Assembly: GCA_016946835.1 (NCBI GenBank)
Contig: JACVTC010000103.1
Location: forward strand, 1-64,000
Direction: 5' to 3'
Source of the DNA: Neocallimastix lanati (nom. inval.)
Taxonomy: Eukaryota > Neocallimastigomycota > Neocallimastigomycetes > Neocallimastigales > Neocallimastigaceae
DNA: 64,000 bases
Numbering within the stretch: position 1 is the stretch's first letter; the number at the start of each line of letters is the position of its first letter. Shown here piece after piece: positions 48,912 through 61,661 of this stretch. The translations under genes were made by a program, and so were the position numbers. Below the pieces are notes generated by a model, which ran no database searches, was not told the DNA's origin, and was given only the letters and a program-made list of their open reading frames with translations.

Positions 48912-51696
48912 TATTATTATTTTTATTTATTTAAATTTTCAAAATATTTATCCTTTTTTTTAAAAAAAAAAAAATGGTAATTCTATATTTTCAGTTTATA
49001 TAATGAATAAAAAATTATGTTAGTTATAAATTTATTTCCTAAAATTAAAAAATATTTTGTATAAATATTATTGATTTTAAATTTATTAAAGAAGCTTAAT
49101 AGTTTTCATTTCAATAAATTTTTATTTTATTTTATTTTTTTTTCTATTAATATTATTATGATTATGATTAAGTATGGTTATAATTATCATTATCATCATA
49201 TCTTTATTATTATTATTGTTATTTAATATTATATATATATCTTTTATATATATATATATTAGTTTATAACTAGATGATTATTTTTAAATTATCTTTATTA
49301 TTTTTCTTTACTACTTTTCTTTAAAAATCATGCTTATTTGTAATATCTTCACACTTTGTAAATATTATTATATTTTTAGCAAATACTCTAAACAATATAT
49401 ATATTAATTAATATTTATTTATTTATTTCGTATTATAATTAAATTTATTGAGTTAATTAATGATCCATCTTGTTATTTATTTATTTCATTACAATTTTAA
49501 TTAAAAATAATAAAAAATAAAAATAAAAATAAAAGTTATAATTTAATTTTATCAATTATTATTTCAATAAACCTTTGTTGATTTTTTTATTATACAATTT
49601 TTATCAAATATTATTTTAATAAAAATAGGTTGTTTTTTTTTTTTTTTTTTTTTTTTTTTATTATATAAAAGTTCTTTTTATCCAATTTTAAACATCAGTT
49701 TCATATAATATTAAGTGATTAATAATTAACCTTGTTTTATTTATATTTACTTTTCAGTATTTAATATCTTCCTTACTTTTATCCCTTTTTTTTTTTTTTT
49801 TTGCTTATAAATCTTATTTTTATTGTTGTTTTAATAATATTTAATAATATTTTAATAAAAACATTATTTATAGTATTTTTTTTTTTTTAATAAAAACAAA
49901 CACTAATTTTTTTACAAAAATAATTATAAAGGTCCTTCCTTAATAATTAACTTTACTTAAAGAAGAATTTATATTTATTTCTATTATTATTTTACTTTTA
50001 ATATTTTATTTAGTGATTTATAATTTTTATATAAAGATTTTTATTATCATATTATTATTATTATTATTATATTATATGTATTCTGTACTATTTTACTTCA
50101 AAAAATAATATTTTTAAAATAAAAAAATTTTTTTCGATAAATATTTTTAGTAATAAAACTATAAATAAAATAAACTTTAAAGTTATTATTATATTATTTA
50201 AAGAATAACCAGTTTTTTTTTTTTTTTAAAAAAAAAATATTTTTATTAATACTAGGAATGAAAACTTTAAATAATACAATATTCTTTCTTAAAATAGAGT
50301 TATCATAATATCAAATAATATCACTTACCAAAAGAGTATATTTATAATATAATGTACTTTATTTTATAATTTTTTTAATATATTATAATTTTTAATTATT
50401 TTTAAATTATATAAAAAATAAAAAAATAAAATGGACTTTATATAAATAATGTTATATAAAAAAAAATATATTAATAATCTTTCTTTTTTTTTTTTTTTAA
50501 AAAAAAAATAATTTTTCAAAAAATAAAAATATATATATTATATTTATTATATTTAATTTTTAATATAATTAGATGAATGACAAAATTTAAATAATTTTTT
50601 TTTACCTACATATATAATATTGTTATTTTAAGTTTTTACAATTTTTTCTTTTTCAAAAAACATAAAAAAAAAAAAAAAAATACTGATTTTTCTTTAATAG
50701 TTTAGAATAAAGAAAAAAAAAAAAAAAAAAAAAAAAGCGATATAAAGTTTTATATGTACAATTAGGTTTTAGTTTATATTATGATAATATAAGATTTTCA
50801 ATAATTGGTCTATTTACTAAATTATTGTATATATTCTGTTTTCAATATCAATAAATAATTGATTTTTATATATGTATTTAATAAACGTTCTATTGTTTTA
50901 TAGCGATTTTTCGAAGAGAAAATGATTCTATTTCTTTTTATATATTAACTTTACGAAATTATACAAATATATATATAATTGAGATTGATTTCTCTTTATT
51001 TAATAAAAATATTTATTATTTTTATAAAAAAAAAAATCTAGTGAAACATTTTAATTTTTTTTTTTTTAAAAAAAAAAAAAAACTATAAGAAGAAAAGTTA
51101 CTATCTTAAAAATACTTTCTTCTTTTAAATATACTTCTTTTAAATAAACTCTTCTTTATCTTGTTTTTAAATATGAATATTAGAAGTAGAGAATTGAAAA
51201 CTATGAAAAAAAAAAATATATATATATATATATTATAATAATAATAAATATAATAAAATATATTAATAATTAATTATATTTAATTAAAATATGAAAATAT
51301 AACTTGTCAGTAATATTTAATAAATATTATTAAAATTTATAATAAAAAACTTTATATATATTATTTATTCAATTGGTAAGAAAAAAAAAAAAAATATTGT
51401 AAATAAATTCTAATAATAATATAATTGGTACATTAAATAATTATTTTTTATTGTTAATAATTGTTATATAATTAATTTCTATTATTCATATTATTATCAT
51501 TGTTTTATTTTTTAATAATATTATTTAACATCAATAAGAATAATATTTATTTCTTTCATTATCATTGATTATTATTATTACTATTATTATTCATTATTTA
51601 TTATTATCATTATCATTATCATTAATTATTATTAGTTGTTCTTTTTTTTTTTTTTATCATTATTATTACCTTTCATTATTATTCTTTATAATTATC

Positions 51697-51770
<74 letters not shown>

Positions 51771-51974
51771 AATTATTAATTATTAATTATTAATTAATAT
51801 TTCTATTTCATTTATATTATTTATTATTATTTCAATTATTAATATTTAAATTGTATTATTTATTATTTACTATTGTTTATTAATATATTAACCATTTATT
51901 ATTAACATTAGTTATTGTTTATTTATATATTAATTTGTTTATTTATTAAATTATTTATTTATTTGATTGTTGAT

Positions 51975-52013
<39 letters not shown>

Positions 52014-52830
52014 TTTGTTTATTTATTTATTTATTTATTTATTTAGTAATTTATTTATTTAGTAATTTATTTAAAAAATCTTCGCTAATAATAAACTAAA
52101 CGAAATTTAAAATTATTATTAATTCCTATATTTTGTTTAATAGACTGCAATATATTTAATATAAACAATATATATTATATCTTTATATTGGTTCTAAAAT
52201 AAGAAAAGAGCATTTGAATTTCTATTTATAAAAAAAATGTCATTCGTAATTATTTTATTTATTTATTGTTTAGAGTTTATCACCTATGAAATGTATCATA
52301 TATTATTACATATATGAATATTATAAATATTAAACTGTTGGTTATATATATGTGATAAGATTATTCTCTGGATGATAATTACTTTTAATATGTAATTTTA
52401 AAAATTATTTTATTATTATTATTATTTATTATTATTATTATTTATTAATATTTATTATTATTATTATTATTATTTTTTTTTTTTTTTTTTTATTATTATT
52501 ATTATTATTGTAGAAATTATATCAAAAATTAGTTAAAAGTTTTATTATTAATAAATAAATTAATATAAAAATATATTAGATTAATCATTCATTAATTAAG
52601 AGAATAATTGATTTAATAAAAGAAATAAAAAAATAAAAAGTTTATTTTATATTAATGGAAATTTTTTTTTTTTTTCTATTTTTTATTTTTTTATTTCTGA
52701 TTAATAAATTTTTTTATTTAATTTTTTAATTTATATTATTATTATTAATTATTAAAAAAAAAATTTTTTTTTAATTATATTATTATTAATTATTAAAAAA
52801 AATATATTTATTTTTCTTACTATTAATTTA
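48912..52830. other. AT-rich gene desert upstream of the RasGEF gene
   Basis: No gene seen. The first few hundred bases hold the RasGEF promoter, with no distinctive element visible. Simple repeats: TTA at about 51685-51762, TTTA at about 51973-52072, TTA/TTTA at about 52410-52510, and many T runs. Confidence 0.6.
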
Positions 52831-52966
52831 TTTTAATAGTTATTTCAGTAAAAAAAAAAAAAAAAAAAAAAGGGTTGTAATATGGAAAATTATTTCATAG
52901 ATTATATATATATTTTTTTTGTGATATTTCATTTTATTTTTATTTTCTTTTAATAGTTATTATTTC

Positions 52967-52999
<33 letters not shown>

Positions 53000-53090
53000 T
53001 TGTGATATGGAAAATTATTTCATAGATTATATATATATATATATTTTTTTTTTGTGATGTTTCATTTTATTTTTATTTTCTTTTAATTAA
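52831..53090. repeat. About 120-bp tandem duplication
   Basis: TTTTAATAGTTAT, TTTCAGT, a long A run, GGTTGTRATATGG, AAAATTATTTCATAGATTA and GTGATRTTTCATTTTATTTT occur twice in the same order. The units differ in the length of the A and TA runs and by single-base changes. Confidence 0.9.
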
Positions 53091-53372
53091 AGTCAAATAA
53101 CAATAATTCCTTAGAATTAAAAGCCATATAGCAATTCCTTTGAATATTTGTAATAAATATTAATTTTCTATTAAATATTTAATTTATATGATTTTATAGG
53201 TCTATAATTTAATCATATTAATATATATATAATCAGCAAGTTTGTTCTATTCATTTAACATGACCTTATATATATTTAATAAAGTAATATAAAATATATA
53301 TATATTTTTTTTATTGTATAATTTTTTCTTTATTTAATTAAAATTAATATTTTTATAATTAATAATTTAATG

Positions 53373-53408
<36 letters not shown>

Positions 53409-53503
53409 TATTTATTTATTATTATTATAACAGTATAACTGATAGAATTTTGCTTTTTTGAATAAAATAAAATAAATTATATAATTTACTAGACTTTTTT
53501 TTT
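53091..53503. other. AT-rich spacer
   Basis: A/T sequence with TA runs (53381-53404). No gene seen. Confidence 0.6.
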
Positions 53504-53711
53504 TTCCGTTCTGATGCTCGTGGTCATTAGAGATATATGTAGGAACGTTAGGAATGCATCTCCGGGCAGTGTGTAACGACGATTGAGAGCGGCGAAGCTG
53601 ATACAGTATGCCAATACCTCATCACCTTACAGTTAATTAATAACTGTATGGCCATATGGGAGATGGGTACCCATATGTGCAAGTCTATGTTTTTTTTTTT
53701 TTTTTTTTTTT
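53504..53711 (+). mobile_element. 5'-truncated SINE copy
   Basis: About 186 bp (53504-53689) matching the 3' part of the SINE at 34743-35184. One difference was found by eye: CCAATACC here against CCAATAAC there. It lacks the tRNA head, keeps both 3' hairpins and ends AGTCTATG followed by about T22. A T13 run precedes its 5' break. Opposite orientation to the other copy. Truncation at the 5' end with an intact 3' end is typical of incomplete target-primed reverse transcription. Confidence 0.92.
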
Positions 53712-54229
53712 TGAATTTATATATTTATATTGTATTACATTACATAAATTTTTTTTTTTTTTAGTTAACTAAAAATTTATAAAAAAGATTTAATTTCAAC
53801 TTTCATGATAAAAATATTTAACCTAAAAAAAATTTTTAATTTGATATATATCTATGTATAATGTATACTATTTTTAATTTCATTAAAAAAAAAACATCCT
53901 TATAACATGGATATTTATATAAATGAAATTAAATAAATTAATTAATTAATTACGCTATGAAAAATGCATCTGTCATTATTTAATACTAAAAAATTCATAA
54001 AAAAAAAAATTACGCTATGAAAAATGCATCTGTCATTATTTAATACTTAAAAAATTCATAAAAAAAAAAAAATTATCTTTTATATAGCAACATTATTAAT
54101 AATACTAATATAATCTAAATTTTATTTTATTTTATTTTATTTTTTATTTTATTAAATTATATTAATTTCACTTTTTTCAACAATAATTTATATCTTTCTA
54201 ATATTAATATATTAAACTCAATTGAATAC

Positions 54230-54265
<36 letters not shown>

Positions 54266-54921
54266 CTAAAAATTTATTTATAATATATATAAATATATAT
54301 ATAATACTGTATAAATAAATATTAAATATTATGAAATTACTCAATATTTTTTTTTATCATAAATAATTATTATAGAGATAAAATAGAAATAGAAAATGTT
54401 AGGAATTAGAATTATTATTTTAATTGTATGAATATTATAATTTTATTATAATAAATTTTTACTTAACAACTCTTATTTTAAAAACCCACTACTTAAAAAT
54501 TATTGCACATAAAAGTCCCGCATATCAAATGAACTGCCCTCATGCAACCAATTTTCTAACATTTAAAAAAAAAAATTAAAATTTTATTAAAAAAATGAAT
54601 ATATAAAATAATTAAAAAAAAGTTTTATATATCTATATGTGTGGGTACTTTAATATATATATACTAGTTTTACACTATCAAAATCTATTTCGCATAATAA
54701 ATAATATATACAACTATTTCTATATATACAAGTATCTACCATTTATAACACAAAACAAAAAAAAAAATACCTTTTTTTAACATAGAATTATCAAATTCTT
54801 CAAATTCTTTATATATATATATATATAAATATATGTATATACTTTTTTTTTTTTTTTATAATTATTTTATTTATTTATTTATTTATTTTATAAAGAAAGA
54901 ATAAAAGACATATTAATTTTC

Positions 54922-54957
<36 letters not shown>

Positions 54958-55105
54958 TTATTGTTTATGTTTTTTTAACCGAATAGCTATTCGGTTAATT
55001 TATTCTAATAATAAATTATATCAAATAATTTATATAGACTGATTATAAAAAAAAAATAATAACAATAATATAAATAAAAAAAAATTATTTTAAAATTTAT
55101 ATATA

Positions 55106-55143
<38 letters not shown>

Positions 55144-55964
55144 TTTAAGCGATAATAAATATTTTTTTTTTGATTTATTTTTATATATATAAAACTTTAT
55201 ATATATATATATATATAATTTTTTTTTTTCTTTATATATTATTATTAAAATATAAAAAGATCTTAAAAAAAAAATTAATAATAAAAATTTTATAATTTAA
55301 TGATTGTATTAATATTATTACTATTAATATAATTAGTATATCAATGATTAATTCTTCATTTTCATTATTAAATTTAATAAATAATTTATACTATTATAAT
55401 TATATTAATATAATTATTTTTTTATTAATAATTATTTTTTCTTTTTTTTTTTTATAAAAATATATATATATTTTATAATTTCTTTTTATATATATTATAT
55501 TAAACTATTGTTTTTTATATATATAAATATAAAAAGGTTTAAAAGAAAAAAAAATAACAATAATAAAAATTTTATTACTCGATAATTTATAATTTTATAA
55601 TAATGATTATGTTAATATTATTACTATTAATATAATTAGTATATCTGATTAGTTCTTCATTTTCATTATTAAATTTAATAAATAATTTATATTATAATTA
55701 TATTAAAAGTATTTTTTTTTTTTTTTTTTTTTTCATTTTCATTTTCAATTTTTTTTTTTTTTAATAAAAAAAAAATTAAAGAGTTCTTTTTAAACTTAAA
55801 ATAAAGTAAAAATAAAAAAAAAAAAAAAGAATTTATATTTTTAATTAACTATTTATATATATATAATTGTTTTCTTTTTTTTTTTTTTTTTTTTTTTTTG
55901 TTATTGTTTTTGATTTTGTTTCTGTTTTATATAATTTTTTGTTTGTTTGTTTGTTTCAATTATT
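53712..55964. other. AT-rich spacer with two tandem duplications
   Basis: No gene seen. TTACGCTATGAAAAATGCAT and the following TCTGTCATTATTTAATACT occur twice, 60 bp apart (53950-54070). A block with TAATATTATTACTATTAATA and TTCTTCATTTTCATTATTAA is repeated at about 55310-55400 and 55610-55690. CCGAATAGCTATTCGG (54979-54994) is a perfect 16-bp palindrome. Long T runs are at 54921-54956 and 55876-55899. Confidence 0.6.
53950..54070. repeat. 60-bp tandem duplication
   Basis: Two nearly identical units beginning TTACGCTATG, differing in the length of the terminal A run and one added T. Confidence 0.9.
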
Positions 55965-58900
55965 TTAATAAAAATTTCTATCTTTTGACATATCAAAATT
56001 ATTTTTTTCCTTTTCTTTTTGACTTTGTAAAAGTTGTTGTTGTAAAAGCATAATTTGTTGTTGTTGTTGCTTAATTAATTGTTCTTGCATTTTTTGTTGT
56101 TGAATTAATTTAACTTTATCATATTCCATATTTCCATAATTTATATTCATATTACCTAAATTCATATTCTTATTCATATTCATATTACCATTACCATTAC
56201 CATTATTATTATTAAAATTAAAATTAACATTGAAATCTTCATCTTCATCATCATCATCTAAAAATGATTGCATCATACTTTGATTTAATGAAAAGTTTGC
56301 CATTTGATTTTGACCTTGAAGATAGGTTGATTCCATTGGTTTATTTGTTGGTGAAAGTAAAGGTGAATGATTCACTGATGGTACTCTACCTAATCCTTCA
56401 TTTCCCGATAAAAGTGGAGAACGTCTGAAACCGTTACTACCCATCTTCGACATACCATTCATATTTAATGGATTAGGAGAAACTGGAGATACTGGTGTAA
56501 TAGAGGGTATTGGTTTCATAGCTGGTGAAGTAAGGTTAAAATTATTTAAACCTTTAGTATTTGGACTGACACCACCAGCATTTTCATTGTAGGAAGTATA
56601 TGATGATGCTTGACTTTTCATTAATGGGGAGGAAGAAACCATGGGTATAGTGGATTGAGCATTACTTAATCTGGATGACCTACTGGCATTAAAAGCAGCC
56701 ATAGTTGGAGATGTCATTATATTAGCATAATGAGGTCTAAAGGATTCCTTACGAGCTGGATGTTTAGTAACACGAATGTTTTTAGCATTCTTTTTAATCA
56801 CATTTTTATGAAATTCGTTAGATTGAGGATTCGTTTTTGGTGAAAGAATTGGAGAAATACCGGTAAAATCATTAAAACTACCATTACTACTTCTAGAACG
56901 ATGAGATGGTACATTAACTGTATTATTAGTATTACTAGAATAACCAGTAATTTCATCATAAAGAGAACCAAGATCACCAGTAATAACAGTAGATGAATTA
57001 ATATTATTATTTTTATTTTTAGAAAATGAATTAGAAATATTAATGGAGGAAGTATTCTTTTCATCATCTTCCATCACTGGTTTTGGTGGTAATTTAGCAT
57101 TACTAAATTTGTCTCTTGCAATAATACTTTTAATAGTAGTAATCCATGATTGACATTTTTGTTTATTATCACATCCAATAATAATAAATCTTCTCTCATT
57201 ATTATTATCTGGAGAAATTGAAGTAATTTCCATAAAGTATGGTACGACACTAATTGGATCAAACAATTCATTAACAGTAGTTTCAGAATTAATTGGAATG
57301 GAAGCACGAGCATGACCCTTTGGATCATTATTATTGAAATAATAAATATAATTATCTTGAGTTAAAACAATAAAACGCTTTTTCCATCCCTTAAGAATAC
57401 TATGAGAATTGAAATAGAGATAATCCGTTAATATTGGTTTAAGAGAAGCTAAGGTTGGTGTAACTACACGAATTAATTCATCAACTTCTTCCCATTCCTT
57501 TATCTTTTTACCTCTGTTTTCAAGAGCCTTCTTACTAACTATTTCAACAGATTTACTTCCTTGATCTAAATTATTTACTTTAGATGAATTTTCATTGACG
57601 CCAATAATTTTTAAGGCTTTGGAGCTAATGACACCGTTAATTTGATTATCACCCTCTTTTATGGAATAACGAGAAAGGTTGAAATTATCCATTGAAGAAG
57701 GAATTCCAATTGAGTTTGAATTGGCTTGAGAAGAAGACATGGCGTTAGTAAGATTAACTTGTTGTTGAATTGTTGACATTGAATTGTTAAAATCAATACC
57801 TTGATTATAAGGTGATACTGGACTTGGCTTAATAGCCTTTCTATTACGGTTAATATTAATATTAGAATTAGTATTACCATTGACACCGGAATTCTTTAAT
57901 TCATTTTCTGAAATACCAAAAACTTTAAGTGCCTTTTGACTCATACTAAATGAAGTATTACCATTACCTTTGAAAGAATTATTTGAATGAAGGGATCCCA
58001 TGGCTAACATGTCTGGATTACCCATTAATAACTCATCATCTTCATCATCAAGATCTAAATCTAAATCTAAATCTAAATCATTATCATTGAAAAGAAGAGT
58101 ATTTTTAAATTGATCTTTTTCCAATAAATTTGAATGTAATTGTGGCATTGTTTCACCATTCATTGGCATATTCATATTCATGTTCATATCCATTGGCATG
58201 TTCATATTCATTGACATGTTCATCATCATACGATCTTGAGATGAACCACTAGATTGACGATTATGATTAATATTACTGTCATTAATTTTATTTAATGAAT
58301 GTGGATTAGTCATTTGAGCAGCATTTAACATACTTAATTCTTTTTCATCAAATTGGAGATTAGTAAATTCATTTTCGGATGGTCCTTTCATACCTAACAT
58401 CTTAAGAGCTTTATTATTCATATTTGGAACAGCTTGATTCTCAACACCAACTAAATTTAAAGCTTTATTATTAACAAATGAACTTTCATTGATATTCATA
58501 TTTTTACTCATATCAACCATACCAGAAGTAGATGGCTTAGAATTCTTCAACATTTTTAAATTATTATTTAATGATTGATCAATATCCATGTATTCATCAT
58601 CATCTCCTTTAAGAATATTGCTATATAAAGTTTCTTTAAGATCATTTGGATTAATTACATCATGAACTGATTCTGGGGTCATTGGACTTTCTTCACTCAT
58701 TAAACTATTAGTATAATAGGGTCTTTTTGGGCCTACAAACTCCGAAACAGGTCTCTTTTGATCATTAAATAAATATGGTCTTGGATTTTGAGCACTACTA
58801 AGAGAATTAGATCTAATATTTGAATAGGTTGGTTTACCACATTCTGAACCGGAAACGGAACCATCTAAATATAAAGAACTACTAACAGATGAATTTCTTG

Positions 58901-61661
58901 ATGTAATACCATTATTTCTATTAAAAACAGATAAAGCTGGAGAGTCAAATGGTATATTATTACCTGGAAGTGGGCCTTGAACTGAAAGTGGACCTTGACC
59001 TGGAAGTGGTCCTTGACTTGGAATTGGACCTTGACCTGGAAGTGGTCCTTGACCTGGAATTGGACCTTGACCTGGAATATATTGAATAGAATTAATATTA
59101 CCAGTAACGTTTCTTATCTTACTGTATTCATCATCACCTTCATAACCATCATTTTCAGGTGCCTTTAATCTTGGAGTTTTGAAACTTTGAATATGATTAT
59201 CTAAATCATCTAATAAATTTTCAATATTAGAAAAGGTATCCTTCAACTTTTTACTCGAAGTTTTTGATGCTTCAGTTTTTTCGGATTTTTCTTCTTTATT
59301 TTCTTCATCCATTTCTTTTTCTTTCTTTTCTTCCTTTACGACTTCTTTTTCTTGAGTTTCAGGTTTTTCTTGGTTTTCTGGTTCCTGGGTTTCCTTTTCT
59401 AATTCTTTATCCTTTAATTCGTTTTGTTCTTGATTAGAATTTTCACCTTCATCATTATTATCAGTTTCCTCATTATCAGAATCAATCTTATATACGACAG
59501 CTTGTAATGGTTGCTTATTCTTTGCAATCTTCTTCTTTTTACTAATAGGTGGATTAGATGGGTCAACCGTTTGAACTGTAACAGTTTTAATATTTGAATT
59601 AGAATTACGAATTATACTGTTGTCAGTGACGGCAGTATCTGAAGAATAACGATTCATATTACTACGATTACTCAGGGATCCACGAGAATTACGATTAGCG
59701 GGAACCGGACTGGAATTACGAGCGTAAGAATTCAAAATAGATGAAGTATGACTAGTACGGTTTGATATTCTCTTTAAACTATCTTTGTCATCATCTTCAT
59801 CATGACTAAATTCGGTCAAGCGACCTAACGAATAATGTTGCATATGACCTTTATTATTATTCATTGTATTATTTTGTTCATTACTATCTTTTAATGGTTC
59901 ACTAAGAATATTAGTTGGTGGTTGAGTACCATGTGGAGTTGGAGGTAAAGGAGCATCTGGTGGTGGTTGTGGTGGAGATATTTGAAGATGAAGGTTATTA
60001 TTAATATTACTGTTTCCACTACTGTGACTTTGATAACTATTACGTAAACTATTAGGTCTAGAACTAACTTCTAAGGATTCACGAGCACTATTTGGAGTAA
60101 ATGGTGGAGATGAAAGATTTAATGAATTTGTTTTATCATTACTAGTATTATTATTATGTTGTTGTAAGCTTTTATTAATCATTTTTTCCATTACTTCTGA
60201 ATTTGGAATTAAAAATTGCTTTTCAGCGTTATTAATTTCATCAATAGATTTTAAGGCACTTGTAAATCCATTTAATTCATCCAAACATCCATCATCACTT
60301 AATGAGGCTTGATTTTGAACTTCTGGAACATCATCTTGATCATTTTTCTCTTCTGATAAATCAATAATTTCCGCCTTAAGTGGTTGAGTACTATTACTGA
60401 CTTCATCGGAATTAATATTTTCAATGGAATCAGAGGCTTCACTTTCACTATTTAATTCAATAATTTCAGCTTTTAGTGGTTGATAGTTACCATTATTATC
60501 ATTTACGATTTCATATTCATCAAACTCATTGGAGGCATTATTTTCAGAAACTTCTTCAATAATATGAACTTCAGAAATAGAATCATCTTGTTCAGAATCA
60601 GTAATATCTTCAACATAAGTTTTATATTCATTTTCTTTTTCTTTTATTATAGCTTTAAGGATATCTGGATTGACTGAAGTAGTATAGATACTCTCTTCTT
60701 CTATTGGTTCGTCGATTATATCAGATGAAACTACGGAATTAGCTTGATCTGAAATTGATCCAGCTTCACTATCACTAGTAATAACCTGTGATAACTGTGA
60801 TATAATAGATTCCTTCTTGATGGAATCATCCTTTGAATCAACTTCATCTAAATTCTTATTTTCAAATCCGAAATCCGCACCTTGTTCTTCATCATTTTCT
60901 TTTTCGGCTTCAATTTTTTCATTTTCTTTTATTTCTTCTTTTAGAGTAGCTTCTTCTTCCTCAATATTACCTTTTTCTTCTTTAGCTTCTTCAACATTTT
61001 CAACAAATTTCTCAATACCATCTTCGACAACCGAACTTTCTTCCTTAACTTCTTCGTTTAATGTTTCTTTAATTTCTTTTTCTTCAACAACACTTTGAAT
61101 TTCTTCTTTTTTAATATTTTCAACAATTTCTTCTTTATCTTGCTCGTTTATTTCTTTATTAACTTCTTTTTCATTTTCTTCTTTATTTTCTTGTTCTTCA
61201 TTTAATTTGATGTCTTCCTCTTTTATGGATGAAATACTTTCATTATTATTAATTATTTTTTCACTACTCTTATCTTCAACCTCTATTTTTTCTTCAACAG
61301 CAACTTTTTCTGAGGTTTCTTCAATATTTTCAGCATTTTCAATTTTGTTATTATCGGTTTCTTTAATATTTTTAGTACTATTTTTTAAATTATCATCACT
61401 TCTTTTATTATTTAGTTTATCATCAGAATTTTGATTTTCAAAGAATTTTAACATACTTTTAACTATACTATTATTACTCTTTGAAGAAGTTTCACTTGAA
61501 AAACTTGGTGTCTTATTTAGTTTTTTAATTTCATCTTTTACTAAAAGAGAACTAGATGAACTTTTATTCAATGCTATTTTATTTACAGTATTATTTACAA
61601 CAGTATTTGAAGAGGAATCATCCTTAATTATGTCTAAATTTGTCTGTATATTATCACTCAT
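55965..61661 (-). CDS. Large low-complexity protein with one PH domain
   Basis: 1898 residues, single exon. Only one folded domain is clear: a pleckstrin-homology domain at about 1410-1520 (SILKGWKKRFIVLTQDNYIYYF at its start, the conserved Trp in SWITTIKSI at its end). This suggests phosphoinositide or membrane binding. The N-terminal third is very rich in Glu, Lys and Ser, with coiled-coil-like EEK runs (about 90-270, and again about 770-830). A Pro-rich stretch (about 565-590) could bind SH3 or WW domains. PGQGP(I/L) repeats (about 861-901), a DLDLDLDLDLD acidic run (about 1195) and Met/Asn repeats (about 1150) follow. A motif KAL-x-x-x-G-(V/I/M) occurs near 1068, 1086, 1245 and 1350, with a degenerate copy near 1375. 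The C-terminus ends in Gln-rich coiled coil (KMQEQLIKQQQQQ). The overall family is not recognised; a polarity or cytoskeletal adaptor is a guess. Confidence 0.85.
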   Translation of the reverse strand: MSDNIQTNLDIIKDDSSSNTVVNNTVNKIALNKSSSSSLLVKDEIKKLNKTPSFSSETSSKSNNSIVKSMLKFFENQNSDDKLNNKRSDDNLKNSTKNIKETDNNKIENAENIEETSEKVAVEEKIEVEDKSSEKIINNNESISSIKEEDIKLNEEQENKEENEKEVNKEINEQDKEEIVENIKKEEIQSVVEEKEIKETLNEEVKEESSVVEDGIEKFVENVEEAKEEKGNIEEEEATLKEEIKENEKIEAEKENDEEQGADFGFENKNLDEVDSKDDSIKKESIISQLSQVITSDSEAGSISDQANSVVSSDIIDEPIEEESIYTTSVNPDILKAIIKEKENEYKTYVEDITDSEQDDSISEVHIIEEVSENNASNEFDEYEIVNDNNGNYQPLKAEIIELNSESEASDSIENINSDEVSNSTQPLKAEIIDLSEEKNDQDDVPEVQNQASLSDDGCLDELNGFTSALKSIDEINNAEKQFLIPNSEVMEKMINKSLQQHNNNTSNDKTNSLNLSSPPFTPNSARESLEVSSRPNSLRNSYQSHSSGNSNINNNLHLQISPPQPPPDAPLPPTPHGTQPPTNILSEPLKDSNEQNNTMNNNKGHMQHYSLGRLTEFSHDEDDDKDSLKRISNRTSHTSSILNSYARNSSPVPANRNSRGSLSNRSNMNRYSSDTAVTDNSIIRNSNSNIKTVTVQTVDPSNPPISKKKKIAKNKQPLQAVVYKIDSDNEETDNNDEGENSNQEQNELKDKELEKETQEPENQEKPETQEKEVVKEEKKEKEMDEENKEEKSEKTEASKTSSKKLKDTFSNIENLLDDLDNHIQSFKTPRLKAPENDGYEGDDEYSKIRNVTGNINSIQYIPGQGPIPGQGPLPGQGPIPSQGPLPGQGPLSVQGPLPGNNIPFDSPALSVFNRNNGITSRNSSVSSSLYLDGSVSGSECGKPTYSNIRSNSLSSAQNPRPYLFNDQKRPVSEFVGPKRPYYTNSLMSEESPMTPESVHDVINPNDLKETLYSNILKGDDDEYMDIDQSLNNNLKMLKNSKPSTSGMVDMSKNMNINESSFVNNKALNLVGVENQAVPNMNNKALKMLGMKGPSENEFTNLQFDEKELSMLNAAQMTNPHSLNKINDSNINHNRQSSGSSQDRMMMNMSMNMNMPMDMNMNMNMPMNGETMPQLHSNLLEKDQFKNTLLFNDNDLDLDLDLDLDDEDDELLMGNPDMLAMGSLHSNNSFKGNGNTSFSMSQKALKVFGISENELKNSGVNGNTNSNININRNRKAIKPSPVSPYNQGIDFNNSMSTIQQQVNLTNAMSSSQANSNSIGIPSSMDNFNLSRYSIKEGDNQINGVISSKALKIIGVNENSSKVNNLDQGSKSVEIVSKKALENRGKKIKEWEEVDELIRVVTPTLASLKPILTDYLYFNSHSILKGWKKRFIVLTQDNYIYYFNNNDPKGHARASIPINSETTVNELFDPISVVPYFMEITSISPDNNNERRFIIIGCDNKQKCQSWITTIKSIIARDKFSNAKLPPKPVMEDDEKNTSSINISNSFSKNKNNNINSSTVITGDLGSLYDEITGYSSNTNNTVNVPSHRSRSSNGSFNDFTGISPILSPKTNPQSNEFHKNVIKKNAKNIRVTKHPARKESFRPHYANIMTSPTMAAFNASRSSRLSNAQSTIPMVSSSPLMKSQASSYTSYNENAGGVSPNTKGLNNFNLTSPAMKPIPSITPVSPVSPNPLNMNGMSKMGSNGFRRSPLLSGNEGLGRVPSVNHSPLLSPTNKPMESTYLQGQNQMANFSLNQSMMQSFLDDDDEDEDFNVNFNFNNNNGNGNGNMNMNKNMNLGNMNINYGNMEYDKVKLIQQQKMQEQLIKQQQQQIMLLQQQLLQSQKEKEKNNFDMSKDRNFY

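Noticed and set aside
60480-61434. Plus-strand Ser/Phe-rich frames opposite the PH-domain gene
   Set aside because: Antisense reading of Glu/Lys/Asn-rich codons; no independent support.
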